From an uncultured Mesonia sp. (lineage in GTDB: Bacteria > Bacteroidota > Bacteroidia > Flavobacteriales > Flavobacteriaceae), in NCBI GenBank assembly GCA_947499595.1, contig CANMOY010000003.1:124001-188000 (forward strand): 64,000 bases of DNA, in the 5' to 3' direction. This document shows, piece after piece, positions 1-10,157 of this stretch. The translations under genes were made by a program, and so were the position numbers. The notes below the pieces were generated by a model, which saw nothing but the letters and a program-made list of their open reading frames with translations, was not told the origin of the DNA and searched no databases. Within the stretch, counting starts at the first letter, position 1. Each line of letters opens with the position of its first letter.

Positions 1-587
1 ACGAAGAAAAAGAAGAAGAAAATGCAGAAACTTTAACTGCTTTCCCTACAAAAAGACCAGATGTTTTAACAGCCGATATTGTGCGTTTTCAAAACAATAA
101 AGAGAAGTGGATTGCTTTTATTGGAAGTATAAATGATCAACCTTATGAGATTTTTACCGGTCTAGCCGATGATGAAGACGGTATTTTATTGCCACGCTGG
201 GTGACCAATGGATTAATTATTAAGAACAGAAATGCAGACGGTACTTCTCGTTATGATTTCCAATACGAGAATAAGCGTGGTTATAAAACCACTATTGAAG
301 GGCTTTCGCATAAATTTGACCCAGAATATTGGAATTATGCAAAACTGATTTCAAGTACTTTGCGCTACGGAATGCCTATCAATAAAATTGTAGACCTTAT
401 TAATAGTCTTCAACTTGACAGTCAGTCTATAAATACCTGGAAAAATGGTGTAGTGCGTGCACTCAAGCGATATGTAGAAGATGGAACTCAAGCCAAAGGC
501 AGATGTCAAAGCTGTAACTCAGACCAATTGGTGTATCAAGAGGGATGCCTTACTTGTACCAATTGCGGTTCTTCGAAATGCGGATAA
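1..587 (+). CDS. nrdJ: B12-dependent (class II) ribonucleotide reductase, C-terminal part
   Basis: The frame is open from base 3 to the stop at 585-587, so the gene begins upstream of the window and only about 194 C-terminal residues are visible. The visible part starts with an acidic low-complexity linker (E/K rich) followed by the RPDVL motif typical of the segment after the catalytic barrel in adenosylcobalamin-dependent ribonucleotide reductases. It ends in a Cys-rich zinc-ribbon-like tail (CQSC, then C-T-C-T-N-C, final SSKCG), the redox-active C-terminus of this family. The enzyme reduces ribonucleotides to deoxyribonucleotides in the cytosol using coenzyme B12 and so needs no oxygen. 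A hairpin terminator follows at 620-651. The assignment rests on the C-terminal signature only, since the catalytic domain is outside the window. Confidence 0.85.
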   Translation, partial: EEKEEENAETLTAFPTKRPDVLTADIVRFQNNKEKWIAFIGSINDQPYEIFTGLADDEDGILLPRWVTNGLIIKNRNADGTSRYDFQYENKRGYKTTIEGLSHKFDPEYWNYAKLISSTLRYGMPINKIVDLINSLQLDSQSINTWKNGVVRALKRYVEDGTQAKGRCQSCNSDQLVYQEGCLTCTNCGSSKCG

Positions 588-619
588 AATTAGTAAGTAT
601 TAAATTCAATCTGTAAATT

Positions 620-651
620 AAAAAACGATCAATAAGTATTGGTCGTTTTTT
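620..651 (+). terminator. Rho-independent terminator after ribonucleotide reductase
   Basis: A 14-bp stem (620-633 with 638-651, one G-U type mismatch) closes a 4-nt loop and has an A-tract on the left and a T-tract on the right. It separates the reductase gene from prfA. Confidence 0.8.
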
Positions 652-788
652 AATTTATACAACAAGTAATTGTTGCTTATGCGGAATTAATAGCAACTAG
701 AAAAATATACTGGTTGGAGCATAATATTAAAAGCAGCAGTTAATACAATCAAGAAATAATCGTAAATTTGTGCAATTATTGAATTTTT

Positions 789-1865
789 ATGATAGATAAA
801 TTAAACATAGTAAAGCAGCGATTTGACGAGGTTAACGATTTAATTATACAACCTGAAATCATTGCCGATCAAAAAAGATATGTAGAGCTTACAAAAGAGT
901 ATAAAGACCTTAAAAAGTTAATGGTAGAGCGAGAGCGCTATGTAGAACTTACTCAAAATAAGAGCGAAGCCGAAGAGATAATTGCAGATGGGAGTGATGA
1001 GGAAATGGTCGAAATGGCCAAAATGCAGTTGGAAGAGGCTAAGCAAGAACTTCCTGAGCTAGAGGAAAAGATAAGAATGATGCTTATTCCTAAAGATCCT
1101 GAAGATGCTAAAAATGCAGTAGTTGAGGTTCGTGCGGGAACAGGCGGGGATGAAGCAAGTATTTTTGCAGGAGATATTTACAAAATGCTTACTAAATATT
1201 GCGAAAGTAAAGGCTGGAGTGTAAGCACAGTAGATTTTTCTGAAGGAACAAATGGAGGGTTCAAAGAGATTCAATTTGAGGTTAGTGGTGAAGATGTTTA
1301 TGGCACCTTAAAGTATGAGGCAGGAGTACACCGTGTACAACGAGTACCACAGACTGAAACTCAAGGAAGGGTGCATACTAGCGCAGCAACCGTAATGGTT
1401 TTTCCAGAAGCCGAAGAATTTGATGTAGAAATAGATCCTAAAGATGTAAGAATTGACTACTTCTGTTCATCTGGTCCTGGAGGGCAATCGGTAAATACTA
1501 CCTATTCTGCTGTTCGCCTTACACACGAACCTACAGGTATAGTAGCTCAATGTCAAGATCAAAAATCACAGCATAAAAATAAAGAAAAGGCATTTAAAGT
1601 TTTACGCTCTAGATTGTATGATATGGAGCTGGCCAAAAAACAAGAAGCCGATGCAGCTAAAAGAGGTTCAATGGTAACCAGTGGTGACCGTAGTGCAAAA
1701 ATTAGAACCTATAATTATCCGCAAGGCCGTGTTACCGACCATCGTATAAATTTAACTTTATATGATTTGTCGAATATAATTAACGGGGATATTCAAAAAA
1801 TCATTGACGAATTAAAATTGGTGGCCAATACCGAAAAACTTAAAGAAGGATCAGATATCTTTTAA
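789..1865 (+). CDS. prfA: Peptide chain release factor 1
   Basis: Releases the finished protein from the ribosome at UAA and UAG codons. The 358-residue length is normal for RF1. The universal GGQ tripeptide that triggers peptidyl-tRNA hydrolysis is at residues 231-233, in the context [12 protein letters not shown]. The stop-codon reading tripeptide sits at residues 187-189 as P-Q-T, inside the RVPxTExxGRxHTS block typical of RF1. The start follows a 200-bp gap with a possible -7 element (TAAATTTG, 763-770), so it probably has its own promoter. pyrF follows 27 bp downstream, suggesting co-transcription. Confidence 0.97.
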   Translation: MIDKLNIVKQRFDEVNDLIIQPEIIADQKRYVELTKEYKDLKKLMVERERYVELTQNKSEAEEIIADGSDEEMVEMAKMQLEEAKQELPELEEKIRMMLIPKDPEDAKNAVVEVRAGTGGDEASIFAGDIYKMLTKYCESKGWSVSTVDFSEGTNGGFKEIQFEVSGEDVYGTLKYEAGVHRVQRVPQTETQGRVHTSAATVMVFPEAEEFDVEIDPKDVRIDYFCSSGPGGQSVNTTYSAVRLTHEPTGIVAQCQDQKSQHKNKEKAFKVLRSRLYDMELAKKQEADAAKRGSMVTSGDRSAKIRTYNYPQGRVTDHRINLTLYDLSNIINGDIQKIIDELKLVANTEKLKEGSDIF

Positions 1866-1892
1866 TCTTTTAAAGACACTTGCACCACAATT

Positions 1893-2720
1893 ATGACCAC
1901 AGCAGAACTTGTTCAGCAAATAAAGCAAAAGAAATCTTTTTTATGTGTCGGTTTAGATGCCGATTTAGATAAAATCCCCGAGCACTTACTTCAAGAAGAA
2001 GACCCAATTTTTGCTTTTAATAAAGCAATTATAGATGCAACCCATAAACTTGCGGTGGCTTATAAACCTAATACCGCTTTTTATGAAGCTTATGGTGTTA
2101 AGGGCTGGTTAGCTTTAGAAAAAACTATACGGTATATCAATGAGCAGTATCCTGATACTTTTACCATAGCAGATGCCAAAAGAGGTGATATAGGTAATAC
2201 CTCTAGTCGCTACGCAAAAGCTTTTTTCGAAGATTTGGGATTTGATTCGGTGACGGTAGCTCCATATATGGGTAAAGATTCTGTAGAGCCGTTTTTGGCT
2301 TTTCCCAATAAGCACACCATTTTATTGGCCTTAACCTCTAATCAGGGCGCACTCGATTTTCAAACGCAAGCTTTAGTGAATAATGAGGAGCTTTATCATA
2401 AGGTTTTGAAAACGGCTGTGAATTGGAAGAATTCGCAAAATTTAATGTTTGTAGTAGGCGCCACGAAAGCATCATCTTTCAAGACTATTCGAGAACTTGT
2501 TCCTAACCATTTTTTATTGGTCCCTGGAGTAGGAGCTCAAGGTGGGAATTTAAAAGAGGTTTGCGAATACGGACTTAACAATCAAGTAGGTTTGCTAGTC
2601 AACTCTTCGCGAGGAATTATTTACGCTAGTAGACAAACAGATTTTGCAGAAGCCGCCAAAAACAAAGCCTTTGAACTTCAGCAACAAATGAAAGTTTATG
2701 TAGACCAGTTATTGTCTTAA
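1893..2720 (+). CDS. pyrF: Orotidine 5'-phosphate decarboxylase
   Basis: Catalyses the last step of UMP synthesis, decarboxylating OMP to UMP in the cytosol. At 275 residues it is the longer bacterial type (type 2, common in Bacteroidota and Actinobacteria). The catalytic DAKRGDIG block is at residues 94-101 with the key Lys at 96, and the phosphate-binding end is represented by VPGVGAQGG and the NSSRGI segment. It lies 27 bp after prfA and about 50 bp before a BtuF-like gene, all in the same direction, so the three may form one transcript. Confidence 0.96.
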   Translation: MTTAELVQQIKQKKSFLCVGLDADLDKIPEHLLQEEDPIFAFNKAIIDATHKLAVAYKPNTAFYEAYGVKGWLALEKTIRYINEQYPDTFTIADAKRGDIGNTSSRYAKAFFEDLGFDSVTVAPYMGKDSVEPFLAFPNKHTILLALTSNQGALDFQTQALVNNEELYHKVLKTAVNWKNSQNLMFVVGATKASSFKTIRELVPNHFLLVPGVGAQGGNLKEVCEYGLNNQVGLLVNSSRGIIYASRQTDFAEAAKNKAFELQQQMKVYVDQLLS

Positions 2721-2768
2721 AGTTTAGAAAGAAGCAAGTTAACTTTAGAAATATCAAAATAGCGTCCT

Positions 2769-3566
2769 ATGCAAGTTTTTGATCAATTAAACCGAAGGCT
2801 ATGTTTGGATAAAGCTCCACAACGAATAATCAGTTTGGTGCCAAGTCAAACAGAATTGTTGGTCGATTTAGGTTTAGCAGATAAATTGGTTGGCGTAACT
2901 AAATTTTGTGTGCATCCTAAAAAAATCCGTAAACAAAGTGCTGTAGTAGGAGGTACCAAACAAGTACATTTAGATAAAATTGCGGCATTAAATCCAGATA
3001 TAATTCTGTGCAACAAAGAAGAGAATACACCAGAAATGGTTAAAGAACTTCAAAAAATAGCACCGGTGCACGTTTCAGATGTAAATACGCTTCCTGAAGC
3101 TTTTGAGTTAATGCGTCAATATGGCGTTCTTTTTAATTGCGATTTAGCTATTGAAGAAATGCTTGCAGCTATTAACCAAAAACAACAACAGCTACAACAA
3201 CAAGTGAGTAAAGCTCCATTGCAAAAAGTAGCTTATTTTATATGGAAAGATCCTTGGATGGTAGCGGCAAATCATACCTTCATTCACCATATTTTGCACC
3301 TCGCAGGCTATCAAAATGTTTACGCTCACAAATCAAGGTACCCTGAAATTAATTGGGAGGATTTACCTCAAGTAGATTTTATTTTTTTGTCTTCAGAGCC
3401 TTTTCCATTTAAAGAAAAACACATCCAAGAAATTCCTGAAAACTTACAAGATAAGGTTGTATTGGTAGATGGTGAATTTTTTAGCTGGTACGGTTCACGT
3501 CTACTTAAAGCTATGTCATATTTTATTAATTTACACAAAGAAATTTGTCAAATTAATCTTTCTTAA
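2769..3566 (+). CDS. BtuF/FhuD-like helical-backbone metal receptor protein without signal peptide
   Basis: The fold signature of class III periplasmic binding proteins (vitamin B12, heme or siderophore receptors) is clear: RIISLVPSQTELLVDLG at the N-terminus, VGGTKQVHLDKI and LNPDIILCNKEEN in the first lobe, and FIHHILHLAGYQNV in the second lobe. No signal peptide or lipobox precedes it. The frame is closed by a stop at 2760-2762 directly before the ATG, so none has been missed. The protein should therefore be cytosolic, or it acts in a way other than classic ABC uptake. There is no ABC permease or ATPase beside it. Its 3' end overlaps the convergent MscS gene by 14 bp. The ligand is not predictable; cobalamin is suggested only by the nearby B12 enzymes. 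Confidence 0.75.
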   Translation: MQVFDQLNRRLCLDKAPQRIISLVPSQTELLVDLGLADKLVGVTKFCVHPKKIRKQSAVVGGTKQVHLDKIAALNPDIILCNKEENTPEMVKELQKIAPVHVSDVNTLPEAFELMRQYGVLFNCDLAIEEMLAAINQKQQQLQQQVSKAPLQKVAYFIWKDPWMVAANHTFIHHILHLAGYQNVYAHKSRYPEINWEDLPQVDFIFLSSEPFPFKEKHIQEIPENLQDKVVLVDGEFFSWYGSRLLKAMSYFINLHKEICQINLS

Positions 3567-4443
3567 GGCGCAAAGGAATATCTTCTGTATTTTTATAAAG
3601 TTTGAGTTCGGTAATATTAGCGGGGAGATTAAAGCCTTTTTCATCTAGAGCCTCTTTTACTTTACGGATGATAAGCCCCCTGAAAATACGCGAAGAAACT
3701 CTGTAATCTTGCGTATCTACCCAAAAGAAAACTTTTAAATTTACAGCGTTAACCGCTAGCTCTGTTTCGGTAACAAAATTCTGGTGGTCAATATTGTTTT
3801 GAATGATTTCTGGTTGACTATTAATAATATCCATGATTATTTTCTTGGCTTGCTCTATATTATCTTCATAGCCTATTCCTACAATGAACTCATTTCTAAA
3901 AAAACCGTCGGCAGTATAGTTTTCTACCGCTTTGGTAAGTACATCAGAGTTAGGTATAAAAATGTCACGACCATCTGAACTTTTAATATGGGTGTACCTA
4001 AAATTTAAGGCTTTTACCTTACCGAAAAAATCACCTACCATAATGGTGTCATTAATGTGAAATGGTCTGTTGAACGCTAAGATAATTCCTGCTAAAAAAT
4101 TTTTCCCAATGTCTTGAAAAGCAAATCCTAAAATAATAGCAGCTCCACCAGCTGCTGTCAAAACTCCAGCGGCAATATTGCTTAAGCCAGCAATTTCGAG
4201 TGCTAGCATAAATGATAATAAAATAAAACTAATTTTGATGGCTTGCGCTAGGAATCTTGCCATCAAAGGGTCGGTAGTTTTACGCTTTATTCTTTTTAAA
4301 TAAAATGAAGAAATTAATTTAGCAATGAGACTTCCAAGGATTACAATTAATATACCAATACCAATTTTTGGAAGAAGCCCAATAAACTCTTGGTAGTAGG
4401 CAGTAGCAGATTCTAGAAATTTATCGGTAGCATTTTGGTTCAT
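3553..4443 (-). CDS. Small-conductance mechanosensitive channel (MscS family)
   Basis: A 296-residue inner-membrane protein. The N-terminal half has three hydrophobic segments (about residues 20-45, 65-90 and 92-120). The third is the Gly/Ala-rich pore helix typical of MscS (AAGVLTAAGGAAIILGFAFQ). It continues into the beta domain (FNRPFHINDTI, VKALNFRYT, IPNSDVLTKAVENYT) and the C-terminal alpha/beta domain. Such channels open under membrane tension and release solutes on osmotic downshock. It is convergent with the BtuF-like gene (14-bp overlap); a small reverse-strand gene lies 27 bp upstream, so the two may be co-transcribed. Confidence 0.93.
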   Translation of the reverse strand: MNQNATDKFLESATAYYQEFIGLLPKIGIGILIVILGSLIAKLISSFYLKRIKRKTTDPLMARFLAQAIKISFILLSFMLALEIAGLSNIAAGVLTAAGGAAIILGFAFQDIGKNFLAGIILAFNRPFHINDTIMVGDFFGKVKALNFRYTHIKSSDGRDIFIPNSDVLTKAVENYTADGFFRNEFIVGIGYEDNIEQAKKIIMDIINSQPEIIQNNIDHQNFVTETELAVNAVNLKVFFWVDTQDYRVSSRIFRGLIIRKVKEALDEKGFNLPANITELKLYKNTEDIPLRLKKD

Positions 4444-4469
4444 CGCATTAAGGATTTAAGCATTTTAAA

Positions 4470-4655
4470 TTAAAAATATTGACTGTTCCAACCGGCGCGT
4501 TTCAACTCTTGAAAAATACGCCTTGCTTGCCGATTTAAATAATCACTCTTTTTCTTATTTTTAGGGGCTATGAGAAATGCCTTCTTCATAAGCGATTGAT
4601 ATTTTTCTTTCAATCGGTCAATATGACTTCTTTTATTTCTCCAAAACATATTCAT
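4470..4655 (-). CDS. Small basic protein, Lacal_2735-like
   Basis: A 61-residue highly basic protein with the pattern IDRLKEKYQSLMKKAF followed by KKSDYLNRQARRIFQEL. This matches my recollection of the short flavobacterial Lacal_2735 family (IDkLxxKYxxLMxEA...SDxxxAEAxxIxxEI), although the usual acidic residues are replaced here by basic ones. It is predicted to be a small helical hairpin without signal peptide or membrane segment. Function is unknown. It sits 27 bp upstream of the MscS gene on the same strand. Codon-like composition and a good ATG support a real gene, but it is short. Confidence 0.55.
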   Translation of the reverse strand: MNMFWRNKRSHIDRLKEKYQSLMKKAFLIAPKNKKKSDYLNRQARRIFQELKRAGWNSQYF

Positions 4656-4726
4656 TTTTTATGATCAATTTAAAACATAATGTTTGTGTTTTTTGTTTAG
4701 GAATTGGTAAAAAGAGTTAATATTAA

Positions 4727-5446
4727 TTAAAATTGATCTTGAAGTGCAAACACACGCTGAAGAATTTGACTTGTCCGTGCACTAACATTGTTTCTTATTT
4801 GTTTTTCTTCTTGTTCAATCATAAAATAGACACCCTTCAATGCTTGGTTCGTTACATAATCAGTTAAATCGGGGTTAACATTTTTGGTAAGGGGTATTTG
4901 GTTGTATTTGGTGATGAGATTACTCCAAATTTGGTCTGCTCCAACCTTGCGAAAGGAATTTTGAATTACCGGGTTAAATTTGTTATATAATTCTTGATTG
5001 GTCTTGGCTTTTAAATACGCCGTTGCTGCATTTTGGTCACCCATTAAAATATTTTTCGCATCGTTAATAGTCATTTGCGAAATAGCATTTACAAAAATAG
5101 GCGTTGCTTCTTTTACAGCATCTTCAGCCGCTCGGTTCAAGGCTTTAATCCCTTCATCTGCCAGATTACCAAGTCCAACATCTCTAAGCGTATTTTCAAC
5201 TTTGGTCAATTCTTTAGGCAATAAAATTTTAACCGCCTCATTTTGGTAAAATCCATTTTCTAAAGTAAGTTTTTTAACCTCCTGGTCAACACCCTTCTGC
5301 AGTGCGGCTTTCAACCCCTGTGCGATATCTTGATTGGTTAATACTTTGTTTTCTTGAGGAATTTGACTAGCAATGCTTTGTAATTCTGCACAAGACTGAA
5401 AACTAAAAATGGCTAGTATAAATAAAAAGAAGTAAAGATTTTTCAT
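4727..5446 (-). CDS. DUF4197 family lipoprotein
   Basis: A 239-residue protein beginning with a signal peptide and lipobox (LAIFSFQSC, Cys at residue 19), so it should be a membrane-anchored lipoprotein. The body is mostly helical and matches DUF4197: GLKAALQKGVDQEV near residue 45, LPKELTKVENTLRDVGLG near 77, LNRAAEDAVKEATPIF near 105, and the conserved ILMGDQNAATAYLKAKT near 132. Function of the family is not established. It is a stand-alone reverse-strand gene, divergent from icmF with about 215 bp between them. Confidence 0.88.
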   Translation of the reverse strand: MKNLYFFLFILAIFSFQSCAELQSIASQIPQENKVLTNQDIAQGLKAALQKGVDQEVKKLTLENGFYQNEAVKILLPKELTKVENTLRDVGLGNLADEGIKALNRAAEDAVKEATPIFVNAISQMTINDAKNILMGDQNAATAYLKAKTNQELYNKFNPVIQNSFRKVGADQIWSNLITKYNQIPLTKNVNPDLTDYVTNQALKGVYFMIEQEEKQIRNNVSARTSQILQRVFALQDQF

Positions 5447-5661
5447 AATTGAAATGATTTAAAACTGATTTGACTAATTAAGATATCGATTTGTATTGCT
5501 ACCAAAATTAAGAAAATTAGGTATCATCTTTAGATTTTGACTTAAAATAATTGTAGGCTTGCTATAGTCATTCCTTTTGGATAGGTTTCAAAATAGAGAA
5601 TCGAGACAAAAAGTAATTAGTTTTTCTTAAATTTACGCACTTAAAAAAAGGAATGTTAGTT

Positions 5662-8600
5662 ATGAAAAATATAAAAATATATAAACCCAAGCATAAAGTA
5701 AGAATTGTAACGGCAGCATCATTATTTGATGGCCATGACGCCGCTATTAATATTATGCGTCGTATCATACAATCAACGGGTGTTGAGGTTATTCACTTGG
5801 GGCATGACCGTAGCGTAGAAGAGGTGGTAAATACCGCTATTCAAGAAGATGCAAATGCGATTGCTATGACTTCTTACCAAGGGGGACATACAGAATATTT
5901 CAAATATATGTATGACTTACTTAAAGAAAAAAATGCAGCCCATATTAAGATTTTTGGAGGTGGAGGAGGAGTAATTCTTCCTGAAGAAATCGAAGAATTA
6001 GAAGCCTACGGAATTACACGCATATATAGTCCAGACGATGGTCGGGAACTAGGGCTGCAGGGAATGATTAATGATTTGGTAGAGAGATCAGATTATCCTT
6101 TGGGAGATAAAGCCAATATAGCACTGCAGAAAGTACAAGATAAAGATCCGGGAAGTATGGCCCGTTTGATATCTTCGGCAGAGAATTTTCCAGAAACAGC
6201 TCAAACTTTACTAGATGAGATTCACGAAATCAATAAAAGTTGTAAAACTCCTGTATTAGGAATTACAGGTACAGGAGGAGCAGGAAAGTCATCTTTAGTA
6301 GATGAATTGGTACGTCGTTTTTTATCTGACTTTACCGATAAGACTATTGGAATTATATCGGTAGACCCATCAAAAAGAAAGACGGGAGGAGCCCTTCTAG
6401 GCGATCGTATTCGTATGAATGCTATAAACTCTCCAAGGGTTTACATGCGCTCTCTAGCGACAAGACAATCAAATTTGGCTTTATCTAAACACGTGCGCGA
6501 GGCAGTTCAAGTGCTAAAGGCAGCGCAGTATGATTTAATTATTTTAGAAACTTCGGGAATCGGACAAAGCGATACCGAGATATTAGACCATTCTGATGTT
6601 TCCTTGTATGTTATGACTCCCGAGTTTGGAGCTGCTACGCAATTGGAGAAGATAGACATGCTTGATTTCGCTGATTTGGTAGCTATAAATAAATTTGACA
6701 AACGTGGCGCTCTCGACGCTTTGCGCGATGTAAAAAAACAATACAAGAGAAACCATCATCTTTTTCACGAAGACGATGCCAATATTCCGGTATTTGGTAC
6801 CATTGCTTCCCAGTTCAATGACCCCGGTATGAATACCTTGTACAAAAATATCATGGATGCCCTGGCCGAAAAAACCGATGCATCATTGAATAGTCAGTAT
6901 CATATTACCAATGAAATGTCTGAGAAGATATTTGTCATCCCTCCAGCACGGGTACGCTACCTCTCCGAAATCTCAGAGAATAATCGAGCCTACGATCAAA
7001 ATGTGAATATCCAGGTTAATGTAGCTCAAAAACTTTATGGCGTATATAAAACTATCACCACATTGCTTGATATTAAACCCTCGGATCAAAACGAATATGC
7101 TTACTTAAATAAAAATGGTCTAGACGAGGAGGCGATAAAAAACGATTTGCAGGATGAATCGGATATTGATTTAATCAATCTATTAATCGCTCAGTTCAAT
7201 AAAGTGAAAATGGATTTAGATCCCTATAATTGGGAAGAGATTTTAAATTGGCCAACTACCGTTAAGAAGTATCAGAATCCTATTTATAGCTTTAAAGTAA
7301 GAGATAAAGAAATAAAAATAGATACGCACACCACTTCGTTGTCACATACGCAAATCCCTAAAGTAGCTTTACCAAAATATAAGGCTTGGGGTGATTTATT
7401 ACTGTGGATTCTTCAAGAAAATGTACCAGGAAAATTCCCATATACCGCAGGTTTATATCCGTTCAAACGCCAAGGAGAAGACCCTACTCGTATGTTTGCC
7501 GGTGAGGGAGGACCAGAAAGAACCAATAGAAGATTTCATTATGTTAGTTTGGGCTTGCCTGCAAAAAGACTTTCTACGGCATTTGACTCGGTTACCCTTT
7601 ACGGAAACGATCCCGATTTAAGACCAGATATTTATGGTAAAATAGGTAATGCTGGGGTTTCAATTTGCTGCTTAGATGATGCAAAAAAACTATATTCCGG
7701 ATTTGATTTGGCACATCATTTAACCTCGGTAAGTATGACCATTAATGGTCCGGCTCCTATGTTGCTCGGTTTCTTTATGAATGCAGCCATAGATCAGCAA
7801 TGCGAAAAATACATTAAAGAAAATGATCTTGAGAAAGAAGTTGAGCAAAAAATAAAAGCGATTTATCAAGAAAGCGGATTAGAAAGGCCAACCTATAAAG
7901 GTGAATTGCCAGAGGGTAACAACGGTTTAGGACTAATGTTATTAGGTGTAACTGGAGATCGAGTTTTACCCAAAGAAGTGTATGAGAAAATAAAAAAAGA
8001 GACCATAGCTGTAGTACGCGGTACTGTTCAAGCCGATATTTTAAAAGAAGATCAAGCTCAGAATACGTGTATTTTTTCTACCGAATTTGCATTACGTTTG
8101 ATGGGCGATGTACAAGAATATTTCATAGAAAATCAAGTGCGTAATTTTTACTCGGTTTCTATATCGGGCTACCATATAGCCGAAGCAGGAGCCAACCCTA
8201 TAACCCAATTGGCCTTAACTTTGGCTAACGGATTTACTTATGTAGAATATTACCTAAGTAGAGGTATGGATATCAATAAATTTGGCCCGAATCTTTCTTT
8301 CTTTTTCTCCAATGGTATTGATCCTGAATATGCTGTTATAGGTCGAGTAGCTCGCAGAATTTGGGCCAAGGCACTTAAAGAAAAATACGGAGCCAATCCT
8401 AGAGCACAAATGCTAAAATATCATATTCAAACCTCTGGTAGATCTCTACATGCCCAAGAAATCGATTTCAATGATATTAGAACTACGCTTCAAGCGCTGT
8501 ATGCCATTTATGATAACTGCAATTCTCTGCATACCAATGCTTATGATGAAGCTATTACCACTCCTACAGAAGAATCGGTAAGACGTGCAATGGCAATTCA

Positions 8601-9117
8601 GTTGATTATCAATAAAGAGTTGGGGCTTGCTAAAAATGAGAACCCAATTCAAGGTTCATTTATCATTGAGGAATTGACCGAATTGGTAGAAGAAGCCGTA
8701 TTGCAAGAGTTTGATAGAATTACTGAAAGAGGAGGTGTATTGGGCGCGATGGAAACCATGTACCAGCGTTCAAAAATACAAGAAGAAAGTCTTTATTATG
8801 AAACGCTAAAGCATAATGGAGATTTCCCTATAATTGGGGTAAACACTTTTTTAAGTAGTAAAGGCTCACCTACGGTTACTCCAGGCGAGGTAATTCGTGC
8901 TACAGAAGAAGAAAAACAAAACCAAATTAAGACCCTTCAAAAATTGCATAAAACCTATGAACACAGTGCAGGTGATGCGCTAGAACGCGTTAAAGAAGCC
9001 GCTATTCAAAATAAAAATATTTTTGAAGAGCTTATGGATGCAACAAAAGTGTGTTCATTAGGTCAAATTACAGAGGCTCTTTTTGAAGTAGGGGGGCAGT
9101 ACCGAAGAAATATGTAG
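5662..9117 (+). CDS. icmF: Fused isobutyryl-CoA mutase (IcmF)
   Basis: A natural fusion of three parts. The N-terminal cobalamin-binding domain spans about residues 10-140, with the D-G-H base-off ligand motif and His25. A MeaB-type G-protein chaperone follows at about 180-420, with its P-loop GTGGAGKSS at 203-211. The substrate-binding mutase barrel occupies about 560-1090 and contains [20 protein letters not shown] and [16 protein letters not shown]. The FKR/RMF form of the active site is that of IcmF (isobutyryl-CoA to n-butyryl-CoA) rather than methylmalonyl-CoA mutase. The enzyme acts in branched-chain acyl-CoA metabolism with coenzyme B12; the fused GTPase loads and protects the cofactor. 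An in-frame ATG exists at 5653, but the start at 5662 gives the usual K[11 protein letters not shown] beginning. A terminator follows at 9123-9152. Confidence 0.94.
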   Translation: MKNIKIYKPKHKVRIVTAASLFDGHDAAINIMRRIIQSTGVEVIHLGHDRSVEEVVNTAIQEDANAIAMTSYQGGHTEYFKYMYDLLKEKNAAHIKIFGGGGGVILPEEIEELEAYGITRIYSPDDGRELGLQGMINDLVERSDYPLGDKANIALQKVQDKDPGSMARLISSAENFPETAQTLLDEIHEINKSCKTPVLGITGTGGAGKSSLVDELVRRFLSDFTDKTIGIISVDPSKRKTGGALLGDRIRMNAINSPRVYMRSLATRQSNLALSKHVREAVQVLKAAQYDLIILETSGIGQSDTEILDHSDVSLYVMTPEFGAATQLEKIDMLDFADLVAINKFDKRGALDALRDVKKQYKRNHHLFHEDDANIPVFGTIASQFNDPGMNTLYKNIMDALAEKTDASLNSQYHITNEMSEKIFVIPPARVRYLSEISENNRAYDQNVNIQVNVAQKLYGVYKTITTLLDIKPSDQNEYAYLNKNGLDEEAIKNDLQDESDIDLINLLIAQFNKVKMDLDPYNWEEILNWPTTVKKYQNPIYSFKVRDKEIKIDTHTTSLSHTQIPKVALPKYKAWGDLLLWILQENVPGKFPYTAGLYPFKRQGEDPTRMFAGEGGPERTNRRFHYVSLGLPAKRLSTAFDSVTLYGNDPDLRPDIYGKIGNAGVSICCLDDAKKLYSGFDLAHHLTSVSMTINGPAPMLLGFFMNAAIDQQCEKYIKENDLEKEVEQKIKAIYQESGLERPTYKGELPEGNNGLGLMLLGVTGDRVLPKEVYEKIKKETIAVVRGTVQADILKEDQAQNTCIFSTEFALRLMGDVQEYFIENQVRNFYSVSISGYHIAEAGANPITQLALTLANGFTYVEYYLSRGMDINKFGPNLSFFFSNGIDPEYAVIGRVARRIWAKALKEKYGANPRAQMLKYHIQTSGRSLHAQEIDFNDIRTTLQALYAIYDNCNSLHTNAYDEAITTPTEESVRRAMAIQLIINKELGLAKNENPIQGSFIIEELTELVEEAVLQEFDRITERGGVLGAMETMYQRSKIQEESLYYETLKHNGDFPIIGVNTFLSSKGSPTVTPGEVIRATEEEKQNQIKTLQKLHKTYEHSAGDALERVKEAAIQNKNIFEELMDATKVCSLGQITEALFEVGGQYRRNM

Positions 9118-9122
9118 ACTAT

Positions 9123-9152
9123 AAAACTGCCCTCTTTATTTAGGGCAGTTTT
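9123..9152 (+). terminator. Terminator after icmF
   Basis: An 11-bp perfect stem (9123-9133 with 9142-9152) with an 8-nt loop and a following T-run. Confidence 0.85.
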
Positions 9153-9171
9153 TTATTTTAATTATAGCAAA

Positions 9172-9795
9172 ATGAGAATAAAGTTTAATTTATCTTATTG
9201 TTTTTTAATGTGCATATGCCTATTAAGTTCAATTAGCGTTGCGCAACAGCAGATTAGTGCAAAAGAATTCCAAGCGGACTTAAACGAAAAGTTTAAAAAT
9301 CCAGATTCTTCTCCACTGGCACAAGAGGATTTAGCAGATTTTGAATCATTATCGTTTTTTGAAATTGATTCAACTTTTATTGTAGAAGCTAAATTTGTTC
9401 GTACTGCAAACGATTCGGTTTTCGCTATGAAAACCACTACCAATCGATTGCCCTTATATTCAAAGTATGGCGAATTGCATTTTACTTATGAGAAAGCATC
9501 TTATAGATTAAATGTTTATCAGAACCAGCGGTTAAAGTCAGATCCTGAGTATAAAAATTATTTTTTCATTCCCTTTACGGATTTATCTAACGGAAAAGAG
9601 ACCTACGCAGGGGGAAGGTATTTAGATATCTGGATGAGCAGCCCTAACCCTTCAATCTTGCAATTAGATTTTAATAAGGCCTATAATCCATATTGTGTAT
9701 ATAATAAACGCTATTCTTGTCCCATTCCGCCGGCAGACAATCATTTGGAGTTTTCGGTTTTGGCAGGAGTAAAAATGTATAACAAAGATCAATAA
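9172..9795 (+). CDS. DUF1684 family secreted protein
   Basis: A 207-residue protein with a Sec signal peptide (about residues 1-24, ending ISVAQQ). The C-terminal half carries the DUF1684 hallmarks: FFIPFTDLSNGKETYAGGRY, DFNKAYNPYC and SCPIPPADNHL. The conserved Cys pair and Pro-rich PxPPxxN loop are typical of the family, whose biochemical role is not established. It starts 20 bp after the icmF terminator and its end overlaps the convergent crcB gene by 7 bp. Likely periplasmic or lipid-free secreted. Confidence 0.85.
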   Translation: MRIKFNLSYCFLMCICLLSSISVAQQQISAKEFQADLNEKFKNPDSSPLAQEDLADFESLSFFEIDSTFIVEAKFVRTANDSVFAMKTTTNRLPLYSKYGELHFTYEKASYRLNVYQNQRLKSDPEYKNYFFIPFTDLSNGKETYAGGRYLDIWMSSPNPSILQLDFNKAYNPYCVYNKRYSCPIPPADNHLEFSVLAGVKMYNKDQ

Positions 9796-10157
9796 GAAAC
9801 TCGCATTAAATACAGGCCAATGCCAACAGCTAAATAACCTAAACATATACTTATTAAAAAGTAACCTATGAACTGCCAATAAGCTTGAGCTTGCAACATT
9901 TTAAAACCTTCTAGCCCAAAGCTTGAAAAGGTAGTAAATCCCCCACAAAACCCGGAAATAATCAATAAGCTTAAAGAAGTAGAGTACTTTTCGGTTTTTA
10001 TAAGATAACCGGCTACAAGGCCGATAATAAGGCAGCCTAGTATATTTACTAATAGGGTGCCAAAAGGCCAAGTGCTAGTATTGAAAAGGCGCTGTACAAA
10101 ATAGCGTAAAGCACTTCCTAAGCCACCTCCTAAAAATACCAATAAAAAGGGTTTCAT
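9789..10157 (-). CDS. crcB: Fluoride exporter CrcB (Fluc)
   Basis: A 122-residue four-helix membrane protein that forms a dimeric fluoride channel and lowers cytoplasmic fluoride. The family signature GFCGGFTTFSSF is at residues 69-80, and the first helix carries GGGLGSALRYF followed by the loop WPFGTLLVNILGC. It begins at the base right after the stop of the upstream SRPBCC gene (no spacer), so it is translated from the same transcript. No fluoride riboswitch lies directly in front of it, because there is no untranslated space. Confidence 0.95.
   Translation of the reverse strand: MKPFLLVFLGGGLGSALRYFVQRLFNTSTWPFGTLLVNILGCLIIGLVAGYLIKTEKYSTSLSLLIISGFCGGFTTFSSFGLEGFKMLQAQAYWQFIGYFLISICLGYLAVGIGLYLMRVSY

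Noticed and set aside
5447-5661. Possible B12 riboswitch upstream of icmF
   Set aside because: No B12-box-like core or conserved stem arrangement is visible in this gap.
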